Of a DNA stretch of 64,000 bases, positions 23,901 through 33,169 are shown piece after piece. A program made the position numbers and the translations under genes. The DNA comes from Coix lacryma-jobi var. lacryma-jobi (Eukaryota > Streptophyta > Magnoliopsida > Poales > Poaceae): the NCBI GenBank assembly GCA_009763385.1, contig CM019826.1, positions 101,482,348 through 101,546,347 of the forward strand. The letters run 5' to 3'. A model generated the notes under the pieces. The model worked only from the letters and a program-made list of their open reading frames with translations, did not search any database and was not told the origin of the DNA. How positions within the stretch are numbered: position 1 is the first letter of the stretch; each line of letters starts with the position of its first letter.

Positions 23901-25172
23901 AATGCTTAGACTTCGGTAGAAGTCGATCAATGGTTTCATCGTTCGTGAGATACAGGTTTTACCTGTTCTCTCTTGGACTCTGTCTATGGGTCGTGAGAAC
24001 CCTAATATGATGATAACTATTAAACTGAGACTGGCCGGGTAACTTGCACAGGAATGGAGTCCTGGTGTAGTGTTTCTGCCTGTGTCACTTAAGACCCGTC
24101 CGCTGTTGGCCTGTTGGATCGAGAACTATTTGCTTGTACTCGTCACATGCTACGGTAAGCCCTACTGTGGCTATGCTCTTACTGGAACGGCACACCCGCG
24201 CACTGGGAGTGGAGAGATGGCGGGAGTAGCGTGTACCCACCCTGCTGGATCCACTGATGGACGTTACTCATCAAGGCCGTTGTAGGGCGATGGTGTACTG
24301 TACTTTCGGGTGGCGCGGCTCCGGTCCGGTATGAGCGGATCCACGGGAAGGTTATATATGCAAGTTCGGTCTTGCATATGTCGTGTGATAAGGAAGCCCC
24401 AGCTGGGTAGATCAAGCGGTTCGAATCGTTGTTTGCTCCACGAGAAAAGGAGACTCATCCTCGAACCTTCAGCGTAGTTTAATCAAGTGAAGATGATGGC
24501 AAGAGAAGTTTATCATGAGATGTGATGCTTAAACAAGTGTTTGATTTAGATAGGTGCAAAGTGGATACTGCTTAATAACTTAATGCACCGCTAAAACTAG
24601 AAAATAGGATGAACAAGTAGAAATCTTTTCCGCAAAGCTCTTCTCTTCTGCTAGCCACACTACATCCCTTAAACTAGCATGCCCTTGGAGTCTTTTTCTT
24701 TGTCGGGTAAGTCTTGTTGAGTACCCTCATGTACTCAGGGTTTTATTCCCCCTTGTTGCATGTGTTGGTTCGGCCTACTTAAGGTTGGTGGCTAGGTGCC
24801 GGTGGGCTCGGTGATTCCATACTACTTCTTCTCTTTATGCTTTTGTTGGAGGATGTCATTTGAGCTAGCAATGTATTTCAACTTATGTTATTGTATTCAT
24901 TTCAAAGCTATGTAGTTTCTTCTAAATTAAGTGAAACTCAAATTGTATCCTTATTTGTGAACTCTATTGTAATATTATTTTCCGCTGCCAAGCTCCGTGT
25001 ACGTGATATGTATTTGCTTAAACCTGCAATCTTGGTTGTGTTATGATTAACTGAGGTCCTTTTTGATTCTCGGCAGACTACTGGGTTTGTATAAGTGAAA
25101 GTTTGTGTGTGTCAACGTGTTGGGCGGGGACAACCATACTTGATCTTATATAAATTGGGCGGTTCTGTCACA
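20949..25172 (+). repeat. AT-rich repeat region ending in a Tekay/Del-like LTR terminus
   Basis: No protein-coding gene seen. From 21220 to about 23050, degenerate modules recur that contain AAAGTTGTAGATAAT-like, TTTAGTAGTTATAGCTGT-like and TTTGAATGTGTAG-like motifs, at irregular 350-570 bp spacing. From about 23520 the sequence is collinear with 54060-55743 of the solo LTR: AGGCATGCCCCGGTGCAT, the GTAAGT/TGAGTAC hairpin module (24700-24737), and the terminus GGGCGGTTCTGTCACA at 25172. It is therefore at least partly a diverged Tekay-like LTR. Its 5' end (a TGTAACAC-type start) is not recognisable. Confidence 0.55.
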
Positions 25173-26485
25173 CTGATCCATTGTTAATTTTTGGTTTTGC
25201 TAAGGGACTAGCAAAAGGTAAGCTTGGTGGAGTTGTTGACCCTGGTTATCTATCAAAATTAAAGGATAAATAAATATGAAAAGGGCATGAATTCAATCAT
25301 CAATAAAGGTTTAGGGTTTTAATTGACAATATTCCATGAGTTTTGGTGGATTGTGATTATGCAGGGACTAAACAGGAAAACCAGCACTGATTACTTCTAG
25401 AAGGAAACCGACGGAAGATTACGGAACTGGCACATCAGGAATACTGCAGAAGGACCTAGAGGACACCACGAGGCAGGACACCCCGAGAGGCCGCCAGGTG
25501 GGACCGACTGGTCTCACCCTATTACCGGTCGGTCACCCCCTGGGCCCGATGGCCTCCGTCTTCTGGAACCTTCCTCTACCACCTCTGAGGATCCATCTCA
25601 GCCCTACGTGAAGTCAGTTTGATCTAACGGCTGTGGTTGATCCCTCAGGGCTATATATACAGGCCCCTAGGCCCCAGGGTAGAACAAGTCTCTCTTCAGA
25701 AAAGTCTACGTCTCATTCAGAAACCCTAGAAGAAGACTTCAAGAGCCAGCTTTCAAGTAGAAGACTAGTTACCCCTGTAGTTTAGGTTTAGAACCTAGTC
25801 TTATACTAGAACTAGAAGAGAGAGAGAGAGAGAGAGAGAGGAAGAGATCAAGAAGGAGCTCCGACCTGTCGGATCAACTTTTTCATCTTGTTCCTGCGGA
25901 TTCAAGTTCATCTTCAACTTGCTTCAGCAATTGTTTCGGTAATCAACGTCTATATTTAAGTTTGAGTCATTATTATTATTATTCTTAAGGTTTATGACTC
26001 TCTTTTGAGTACTTTAATTCTAGATGCGCTAGAGTTATAGTAGTTGGAGAGTGTAAGCGTGGTGCTTAGACTTGATAGCTCATAAATGCCTCCTATAACG
26101 CTGGTAGTAGTGGTTGTTCGTAAGGGTGACTCTTATAGCCTTGTTGATTCTTCCATAGTCCACTTACCCGTGTGTAGGCTCGGTAGGATTATACATTTGC
26201 ATAAAAGACTCATACTCTATTTGTGACCTTTTATGACAACTTCCCCACTAAGAATAATATAAACATGTCACTCTTAAATTGGAATTAGACAGCCTTAGTG
26301 ATCCCCTCTATACTTCTAGATTCTCCATCCATGATAGCTACTCAGGGGTTAGACTTTAAGATTTAACGCTATCAGTTCCTTTGGGTTCGATATTAAAACT
26401 GGGTTACTCCGGTGAAGTGCTACATCGGTAGATTTTATCTGTGCCCTTGCGGATAAAGTAGAGTGTGCGTTAATCTATACCAACA
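25173..26485 (+). mobile_element. Athila-like 3' end: polypurine tract and 3' LTR
   Basis: 25173-25219 holds AAGGGACTAGCAAAAGG, then the purine-rich AAGCTTGGTGGAGT (25220-25233), then an LTR from TGTTGACCC (25234) to CTATACCAACA (26485), 1252 bp. The terminal stretch with CCCTTGCGGATAAAG just before the end is typical of grass Athila/Tat-type LTRs, as I recall the family. The internal part is lost where the preceding LTR terminus abuts at 25172. A (GA)n run sits at about 25815-25840. Right flank CTTAT (26486-26490) has no visible partner. Confidence 0.6.
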
Positions 26486-26705
26486 CTTATCTTGACTGAG
26501 AAGGGCAGCAGTAAGTTTATCGACCTCAGCAGAATGTTCATCGTGAGTTTGAGGTACCTGGGAGTCGTCGTCGTCGTCGTTCTGAGGGATCTCCTCCAGC
26601 TCGCAGTTGACCTCATCACTGAGGGCCATGGTGCAGAAGCCCTCGTCGCCGGGAAGAAGCAAAGACCGTTCAACTTGTCCTCGATCTTCTTCTTCTTGGA
26701 CTCAT
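26486..26705 (-). pseudogene. Element IV gag, C-terminal part
   Basis: Reads ...NGLCFFPGDEGFCTMALSD and an acidic run, then SQVPQTHDEHSAEVDKL and ALLSQDK, matching the Gag acidic segment and the start of the Gag extension of elements II/III. The boundary used in V is intact here as CAG|GTACCT. It joins 36821 onward once V and one CTCAT are removed. Confidence 0.85.
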
Positions 26706-27111
26706 TGCGGATACATGGGTGTATGCCGAGTCTCTGTGTGATGAGTGATTGTCAACGGAGATGATGCGCATGTTCTTTGGCTTGTGTTGTGCAGGTGTCG
26801 AGCACGGAGACAGTGGTCGATGGCGGGTGAAGGTCAAGTTGCGACGTGTCGTGCCGACGGACCGGGCGCGATGAAGGATGGGCGTGCCGTGCGGCGGACG
26901 TGCCATGCCGATGTATCGGACGGTGAAGGGCGGACGTGGACTTGGACTGATGGACTGGAGGCCGGAGGATCAGCTGTGGTGGCTGGCAGCCTGCGACAGC
27001 GACAAGCGGAGAAGTGCGATCATGTCGGTGGAAGGGGTGCACAGGCGGTGCATCCCTTCTACGACGCCGGTTTGTTGGTAGAGCCCGGGAAAAACCAACG
27101 GTGGACGGTTT

Positions 27112-27329
27112 CCAGGTTTGGGCCTCAAAACCTGGGTGCTGGGTTTCCAGGTTGAGCCTCAAAACCTGGGAGTGGGCCGGTTTCCGAGTTTGGGCCTCAA
27201 AACTCGGGCGCTGAGGGTTTCCGAGTTTGGGCCACAAAACTCGGGCTGGAGGCTGGTTTCCCGGTTTGGGCCTCAAAACCGGGGGCTGATGGAAAAGGCT
27301 GGTTTCCCGGTTTGGGCCGCAAAACCGGG
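27112..27329 (+). repeat. Array of six covarying hairpins in U3
   Basis: Units at 27112-27135, 27147-27169, 27184-27207, 27221-27244, 27260-27283 and 27306-27329. Each is a 7-8 bp stem around a GGGCCTCA-like centre. Stem arms come in three matched types: CCAGGTTT/AAACCTGG, CCGAGTTT/AAACTCGG and CCCGGTTT/AAACCGGG. Both arms change together, which keeps the pairing. Same array in the 3' LTR at 35258-35475. Confidence 0.9.
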
Positions 27330-27522
27330 GGTGCAGAGTGGTGGCGGCACGTGGCGGCGATCTGAAGGTTGCGTGGAGGCGACGCGGAAGACCGTGCGGG
27401 CGTGGCCGTCGGATCTACCTACCACCAGCGGGTGGACTAGAATAGCCTTAGGGTTAGGCTGGTCCGCTCTGTAAATTAGAGTAGAGAGGGGTAGAGTAGG
27501 AAATAGACTTAGGCTAGGTTAG

Positions 27523-27530
27523 TATAAGTA
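27523..27530 (+). promoter_or_regulatory. Candidate TATA box of element V LTR
   Basis: TATAAGTA, about 190 bp after the U3 hairpin array and about 570 bp before the GACCGGACGC array. Chosen only by sequence and position; the copy in the 3' LTR is 35669-35676. Confidence 0.4.
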
Positions 27531-28100
27531 GTCTAGGGGAGACACCCTCCTCCCTATCTTAATCTCAGTTAGAGCTTTCATTTCCTAGGGTTTCCACTCT
27601 CCCACACCCCTGCTTTAGCTAGTTGAGATCCGCAGAGAGACTCCACTCTGTGTACTGTTGATTCGAGGAAGTGAGGCCGTATCCTCACCTTGGATCCCAT
27701 CTCTTGGTGTCAATTCGCGTTTTGATTTCATGTTCATCATGTTCTTCGCGGATTGCTTTGTGCCTTGAGTTTTCCCGTCGCTTGATCTTTGTGCTCGGTT
27801 CATCTTTCACGATTCCGTTTGAACTGAGTTGCTCTAGATCGTGAGGCACTTCTTTCCACCGAAAGAAATCATCTCTAACCTCACGGTCTAGGAGATCGAT
27901 CAAGTTTTAGTTTTGGGTCTCTTTTTCTTCTTTCCCCCGAATTCCTTCGATTCACCGATTTGGAGTTAGGTTCGAGCCATGATCTCTTAGAGATAGCTCA
28001 CTAACCTCCTTGTGACTCCTCAGATCGAATCCCAAGCCTAGAGCACTTGATTCGGAGGAGATCGGGTTGAATCGCCGGAGTTTCAGTGCAGTCGCGGGGT

Positions 28101-28400
28101 GACCGGACGCTCTGTCGGGCTGACCGGACGCACGCTTTCAGAGTCCGGTCGTTGAGCACGGCGCCAAGCTTTTCTGCGTACTGACCGGACGCTCTCGACC
28201 GGACGCTCTGTTTGCATTTCGACCGGACGCTACGCTTGCACTGTTCCCGTGTCATTGTCTCATCTGACCGGACGCTCAGTGAACGACCGGACGCTTGAGC
28301 TCCGTGCGTCCGGTCGCGAACAGAGAGCTCCCAGAGCTGTTTTCTGACGACCGGACGCGTCCGGTCCCTGCTGACCGGACGCAGGCCAGAGTCCGGTCGC
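28101..28400 (+). repeat. GACCGGACGC repeat array in LTR
   Basis: Nine direct GACCGGACGC units (from 28101, 28122, 28183, 28197, 28221, 28266, 28285, 28349, 28373) plus inverted GTCCGGTC copies (about 28143, 28306, 28357, 28393). Units 28349-28366 form an 18-bp perfect palindrome. Repeated at 36247-36546 in the 3' LTR. Confidence 0.93.
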
Positions 28401-28671
28401 TGCAGTTTCGCGCGTCTTCGTTCGCGGTTCGTTCGTTCTTGATCGGATTTGAGTTCCGTCTTTTGGGTTGGCTTTCTAGGGTTGTCTAGTGTCCCGCTGT
28501 GCTTCTAGGAAGCATCCACCCTACATCTAGGGTCATGGACATTAGCAAGCTCTAGGTTTCGCTTTTGGGGTTGATCTTGGGACAGTGGCATCTAGTTTCC
28601 GAAAGGAAATTTTTGAAGCTCCCATTCACCCCCCCTCTGGTCGCTTTCGGGTAGCTTCTCGGTCCTTCAAT

Positions 28672-28683
28672 TGGTATCGGAGC
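28672..28683 (+). promoter_or_regulatory. Primer binding site of element V
   Basis: TGGTATCGGAGC, two bases after the LTR. Complementary to the 3' end of plant initiator tRNA-Met apart from one position (G where the consensus has A). Confidence 0.93.
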
Positions 28684-28732
28684 GGGTTAAGGATCTTCCA
28701 CCTTAGCCGGTTCCAGATCCACCGAAGGCGAC

Positions 28733-31700
28733 ATGGATCGCGGCGTGGGCAAACCGCCGTTTTTCGATGGGACGAACTATGCGTATTGGAAGATACGTAT
28801 GTCGGCCTATTTGCAGAGCTTGGGCGCTTCGATCTGGGATATTTGCAACTCCCCTGATTACGTGGTCTTGGCTGCTCGTGTGACTCAACAGCAGGTCGAT
28901 GAGCACGATGCCAATAGCCGAGCCCGTAATGCTCTTTTCTCTTGTTTGAGCATGGGTGAGTTTGATCGTGTTTCTCACCTCGCTACGGCTCGGGAGATCT
29001 GGGACACTCTCATGCGTTTTCATGAGGGCACCTCTCAAGTCAAAACCCGACTCTACGAGTCGTTCAAGCGAGAGTATGAGAACTTTAGACATCAACCTGG
29101 CGAGAGCATAGAAAGTTTATTCGCTCGCTTTCAGGTGATTGTCAACAGGATGAGGGCTAACAGAGAGCAGTTGCCATTTGACGATCATGAGCGTGCTTTG
29201 AAGCTTTTGCACACTCTTGACCGTTCGATGTGGGACTCCAAGGTTCAGGCAATCATCGAATCGCCGAACTATGAGACTCTCACCTGCGACGAGCTCTTCA
29301 GTAAGCTCAAGTCCAGTGAGATTGATGCTATGGCGAGGGCTTCTTTTGAAAATCCTTCTCGCCCGTCCATGGCTTTGGTTTCCGGCTCTTCCTCTAACCC
29401 CTCAGCTGGCTTTGCGCTTTCTTCTCTCTTTTCTGTGACAGAGGACCAGCTGGAGTCTTTGGGAGACGACGAGTTGGCTTTGCTTGCCAACCGGTTCTCG
29501 CGGTTCCACAACAACCGCATGAACCGTCGTCGCGGAGGAGGACGCACCGGATGCTACGAGTGCGGCGACCCCGACCACTTCATCGCCGACTGCCCCAAGA
29601 AGAAGAACAAGCATCTTGGGAAGGGCGATCACGGCCACAGGCGCGACTCCAAGTACAAGGAGAAGCACGTTCCCCCAAGGCACAAGAAGCGGGGCGGCTT
29701 CAACAAAGAGTACATCAAGAAGAAGTACTTGGAGAAGCAGCAGGCTGAGCAGCGAGCGTTCTTCGCCACGCTCAGCGACGTCGACGGCTCGGATGACGAC
29801 TCCGCTCGATCGAGTGATGACGAGTCCGAGAAGAAGAAGCTGGAGGACACGTTCAACGGCTTGTGCTTCTTCGCCGGCGACGAAGGCCTGTGTACCATGG
29901 CGCTCGGAGATGAGGTCGACGGCGAGCCGGAGCGTACCCCTCGGAACGACGACGACGACGACACCTCCCAGGTAAGACGGTTGGAGGACGTTTGGTTGGT
30001 GGATTCCGGTTGTTCGAGGCACATGACCGGAAACACCAAGTGGTTCTCCAGCCTTAGCCCAGTCGCCGGAAAGGAGTACATAACCTTCGGCGACAATAGT
30101 AAAGGTAAGGTGTTGTCTCGCGGATCGGTGCGGGTTAATGAGCACTTTGTGTTGCGCGATGTTGCTCTTGTTTCTAACCTGCATTTTAACCTTCTTTCTG
30201 TTTCGCAACTTTTTGATGATGACTATGAGATTCGTTTTAAACCGAACCTTAGTCGCATCTTAGATCCTCAGGGCGATCTTGTATGTCTGATTTCGCCCTT
30301 TGGGAAAGTCTTTTGTGCGAATTTCTCGGAATCGTTTGGTTCTTCTCGCTGTCTTTTGGCTAGTCCTTCTTCTTCCGATCTTTGGAAGTGGCATAGGAGG
30401 CTCGGTCACTTAAGCTTCGACTTGCTTGCAAGACTTAGCTCACTTGGCCTAATCCGAGGATTGCCCAAGCTTTCGATGGAGAAGGATCTAGTTTGCCATT
30501 CTTGCAGACATGGGAAGATGGTTGCTGCTCCCCACCATCCGGTGACTAAGGTCATGACCTCGCACCCCGGAGAGCTTTTACACATGGACCTTGTTGGTCC
30601 GGCTCGGGTGAGCTCGGTTGGTGGCAAGTGGTATGTTTTGGTTGTTGTTGACGACTTTTCGAGATATTCGTGGGTCTTCTTTTTAGCTGAGAAGACCGAG
30701 ACTTTCTCATTTGCTCGCAATCTGATTTTGCGTCTTCAGAACGAGTTCCCTTTGAACTCGATGCGAGCTATTCGGAGTGATAATGGTTCCGAGTTTAAAA
30801 ATTCGGATTTTGAGAAGTTTTGTAACCACCTTGGTTTGGAGCATCAGGTTTCTTCCCCCTATACACCACCTCAAAATGGTGTTGTAGAGAGGAAGAATCG
30901 GACCCTTGTTGAGATGGCCAGGACGATGCTTGATGAGCATAGGACTCCTAGGCGGTTTTGGGCCGAAGCTATGAACACTGCATGCTACATTTCGAATCGC
31001 ATTTTTCTGAGAGCGTTTTTGAAGAAGACCTCTTATGAGTTGCGTTTTGGTCGCCAGCCCAAGGTGAGTTATTTTAGAGTCTTTGGTTGCCACTGTTTTA
31101 TATTGAAGAAAGGCAACCTGGACAAGTTTGAGTCTCGTTCTTCTGACGGTGTGTTTTTGGGTTATGGCACTCACACTCGAGCTTATCGTGTACTTAACCT
31201 TGACACTAACCGAGTCATGGAGACATCAGATGTCTCCTTCGACGAGACTCTTGTTTGTCCCTCTTCTCGTTTTGAGCGTGCAGGTGATCATGAGGTTGGA
31301 GAGCCTCTTTTTGATGATGAGGACGAGGGTGCTGAAGGTATAGATAATCCAGCACCCCCTCCACCTGCCGTGCCGCAAAGGGCGGCCTCGACGACGACTC
31401 ACGGCCCCGACACTTCTTCTTCCTGGGGGCCGTGGGATCCTCCACCTCGCGCGGTACCTTTTGTACCCGGGGTGGAACCAGCTGCTGTTGAGGGGGAGGT
31501 CACTTCTTCCCGGGAGGCGCCACGACATATCCAGCGCCAGCACCCCCCTGAACAGATGATCGGCGACATCGACGAGCGAGTTACTCGCTCCAGGTCACAG
31601 CACATCTCGCACTTTGCTCATTCTGCTTTTGTTGCGTCTTTTGAACCCCGAGATGTTGGACACGCATTGACGGATCCGGACTGGGTCAATGCCATGCATG

Positions 31701-33169
31701 AGGAGCTAGAGAACTTTGAGCGAAATCGGGTTTGGGTTCTAGTGCCACCACCTCCTGACTGTAAACCTATTGGGACAAAATGGGTTTTTAAAAACAAGCA
31801 AGGAGAGGAGGGCCACATTGTGAGAAACAAGGCCCGGCTTGTAGCGAAGGGTTATAGTCAGAAGGAGGGGATAGATTATGAGGAGACCTTCGCTCCTGTA
31901 GCTCGTTTGGAGGCTATTAGGATACTCTTGGCTTATGCTGCATCCATGGGTTTCAAACTTTTTCAAATGGATGTCAAGAGTGCCTTCTTAAACGGCTACA
32001 TTGAGGAGGAGGTCTATGTCCAGCAACCCCCCGGTTTTGAAAATCCCAAGTTTCCAAACCATGTCTTTAAACTCCACAAAGCTCTGTATGGTTTGAAACA
32101 AGCCCCTAGAGCCTGGTATGAGAGATTAAAAACCTTTTTGCTAGCTAAGGGTTTTAAAATGGGATGTGTTGATAAAACGCTCTTTCTCCTCAAGCAAGGC
32201 AAAGATACTCTCTTGGCCCAAATTTACGTGGATGATATCATTTTCGGTGGTTCTTCTCACGCTTTGGTTGCCAAGTTTGCAGATACTATGAGCAGGGAGT
32301 TCGAGATGAGCATGATGGGCGAGCTGACCTTCTTTCTCGGGTTGCAAATTAAGCAATCCCGAGAAGGGACGTTTGTGCACCAGGGCAAGTACACGAGGGA
32401 CTTGCTGAAGCGGTTCGACATGGGTGAGGCCAAGCCTCTTCCGACGCCCATGTCGATGACGACTGCCCTGGATGCCGACACGGATGGAGAAGCAGTGGAC
32501 CAGAAGGAGTACCGCAGCATGATTGGATCGCTGCTCTACCTGACGGCGACACGGCCGGACATTCAGTTCGCCGTGTGCTTGTGCGCGCGCTTTCAGGCTT
32601 CGCCACGCACTTCTCACCGTCAGGCGGTGAAGCGCATATTCAGGTACCTTCGTTTCACGCCTGAGTTCGGGATTTGGTATTCTGCTTCCTCCACTCTCTC
32701 GCTTTGCGGTTATTCCGATGCCGATTTTGCTGGTTGTCGCATTGAGCGCAAGTCCACTTCTGGGACTTGCCAGTTTATTGGGTCTTCTCTTGTGTCGTGG
32801 TCTTCTCGCAAGCAGTCTAGTGTCGCCCAGTCTACTACGGAGGCTGAGTATGTTGCTGCGGCTAGCTGCTGTTCCCAGTTACTCTGGATGATGGCCACTT
32901 TGCGTGACTTTGGTTTGAGCTTTACTCGAGTTCCTTTGCTTTGTGACAGCACGAGTGCCATTAGCGTTGCTAAGAACCCCGTGCTTCACTCGAAAACCAA
33001 ACACATTGATGTGCGCTTTCATTTCTTGAGAGACCACCAGGAGAAGGGTGATATTGACCTTCGCCATGTCGATACTCATCACCAATTGGCTGATATTTTC
33101 ACCAAGCCTTTAGACGAATCAACCTTTAATAGGTTGAGGGGTGAGCTTGGTGTGTGTTTCCCCTTTTAG
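28733..33169 (+). CDS. gag-pol: Copia Gag-Pol polyprotein (1478 aa), uninterrupted
   Basis: One open frame with all copia domains in order. Gag about 1-270 with CCHC knuckle CYECGDPDHFIADC (274-287). Acidic segment 350-412. Aspartic protease with VDSGCSRHM (D424). Integrase with zinc site H554/H559/C588/C591 and catalytic D619, D683, E719 (35 residues between the last two, D,D(35)E). RT with D1080 and YVDD (1165-1168). RNase H with D1329, E1370 and D1405, ending ADIFTKPL and VCFPF. The ATG at 28733 lies 63 bp after the LTR and matches the family Gag start. Gag passes directly into protease at residue 414 (DDTSQ|VRRLEDVW), where relatives have ~460 more codons and a frame change. All catalytic residues are present, so it may encode active enzymes (inference). 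Confidence 0.97.
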   Translation: MDRGVGKPPFFDGTNYAYWKIRMSAYLQSLGASIWDICNSPDYVVLAARVTQQQVDEHDANSRARNALFSCLSMGEFDRVSHLATAREIWDTLMRFHEGTSQVKTRLYESFKREYENFRHQPGESIESLFARFQVIVNRMRANREQLPFDDHERALKLLHTLDRSMWDSKVQAIIESPNYETLTCDELFSKLKSSEIDAMARASFENPSRPSMALVSGSSSNPSAGFALSSLFSVTEDQLESLGDDELALLANRFSRFHNNRMNRRRGGGRTGCYECGDPDHFIADCPKKKNKHLGKGDHGHRRDSKYKEKHVPPRHKKRGGFNKEYIKKKYLEKQQAEQRAFFATLSDVDGSDDDSARSSDDESEKKKLEDTFNGLCFFAGDEGLCTMALGDEVDGEPERTPRNDDDDDTSQVRRLEDVWLVDSGCSRHMTGNTKWFSSLSPVAGKEYITFGDNSKGKVLSRGSVRVNEHFVLRDVALVSNLHFNLLSVSQLFDDDYEIRFKPNLSRILDPQGDLVCLISPFGKVFCANFSESFGSSRCLLASPSSSDLWKWHRRLGHLSFDLLARLSSLGLIRGLPKLSMEKDLVCHSCRHGKMVAAPHHPVTKVMTSHPGELLHMDLVGPARVSSVGGKWYVLVVVDDFSRYSWVFFLAEKTETFSFARNLILRLQNEFPLNSMRAIRSDNGSEFKNSDFEKFCNHLGLEHQVSSPYTPPQNGVVERKNRTLVEMARTMLDEHRTPRRFWAEAMNTACYISNRIFLRAFLKKTSYELRFGRQPKVSYFRVFGCHCFILKKGNLDKFESRSSDGVFLGYGTHTRAYRVLNLDTNRVMETSDVSFDETLVCPSSRFERAGDHEVGEPLFDDEDEGAEGIDNPAPPPPAVPQRAASTTTHGPDTSSSWGPWDPPPRAVPFVPGVEPAAVEGEVTSSREAPRHIQRQHPPEQMIGDIDERVTRSRSQHISHFAHSAFVASFEPRDVGHALTDPDWVNAMHEELENFERNRVWVLVPPPPDCKPIGTKWVFKNKQGEEGHIVRNKARLVAKGYSQKEGIDYEETFAPVARLEAIRILLAYAASMGFKLFQMDVKSAFLNGYIEEEVYVQQPPGFENPKFPNHVFKLHKALYGLKQAPRAWYERLKTFLLAKGFKMGCVDKTLFLLKQGKDTLLAQIYVDDIIFGGSSHALVAKFADTMSREFEMSMMGELTFFLGLQIKQSREGTFVHQGKYTRDLLKRFDMGEAKPLPTPMSMTTALDADTDGEAVDQKEYRSMIGSLLYLTATRPDIQFAVCLCARFQASPRTSHRQAVKRIFRYLRFTPEFGIWYSASSTLSLCGYSDADFAGCRIERKSTSGTCQFIGSSLVSWSSRKQSSVAQSTTEAEYVAAASCCSQLLWMMATLRDFGLSFTRVPLLCDSTSAISVAKNPVLHSKTKHIDVRFHFLRDHQEKGDIDLRHVDTHHQLADIFTKPLDESTFNRLRGELGVCFPF

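Larger units (their letters stand above)
26706..28669 (+). repeat. 5' LTR of element V
   Basis: TGCGGATACATGG to CGGTCCTTCA. U3 carries six hairpin units (27112-27329). A TATA-like TATAAGTA lies at 27523-27530. Downstream (R/U5, so transcribed from the 5' LTR) is the GACCGGACGC array (28101-28400). Confidence 0.97.

Noticed and set aside
25815..25840. GA run as a regulatory element
   Set aside because: A plain dinucleotide microsatellite inside an LTR, with nothing to show function.
26745..27276. Paired frames of 136 and 174 codons in the element V LTRs as proteins
   Set aside because: They are identical in both LTRs and consist of the translated hairpin array; neither resembles a known protein.
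27112..27329. CRISPR-like array from regularly spaced palindromic repeats
   Set aside because: Units are inside plant retrotransposon LTRs, spacers are short and repeated between LTRs, and there is no cas gene or prokaryotic context.
29402..30208. A 268-codon antisense frame opposite gag-pol
   Set aside because: It is the shadow of the Gag and protease coding sequence; similar antisense frames appear opposite the minus-strand gag copies (9606-10397, 14149-14571).
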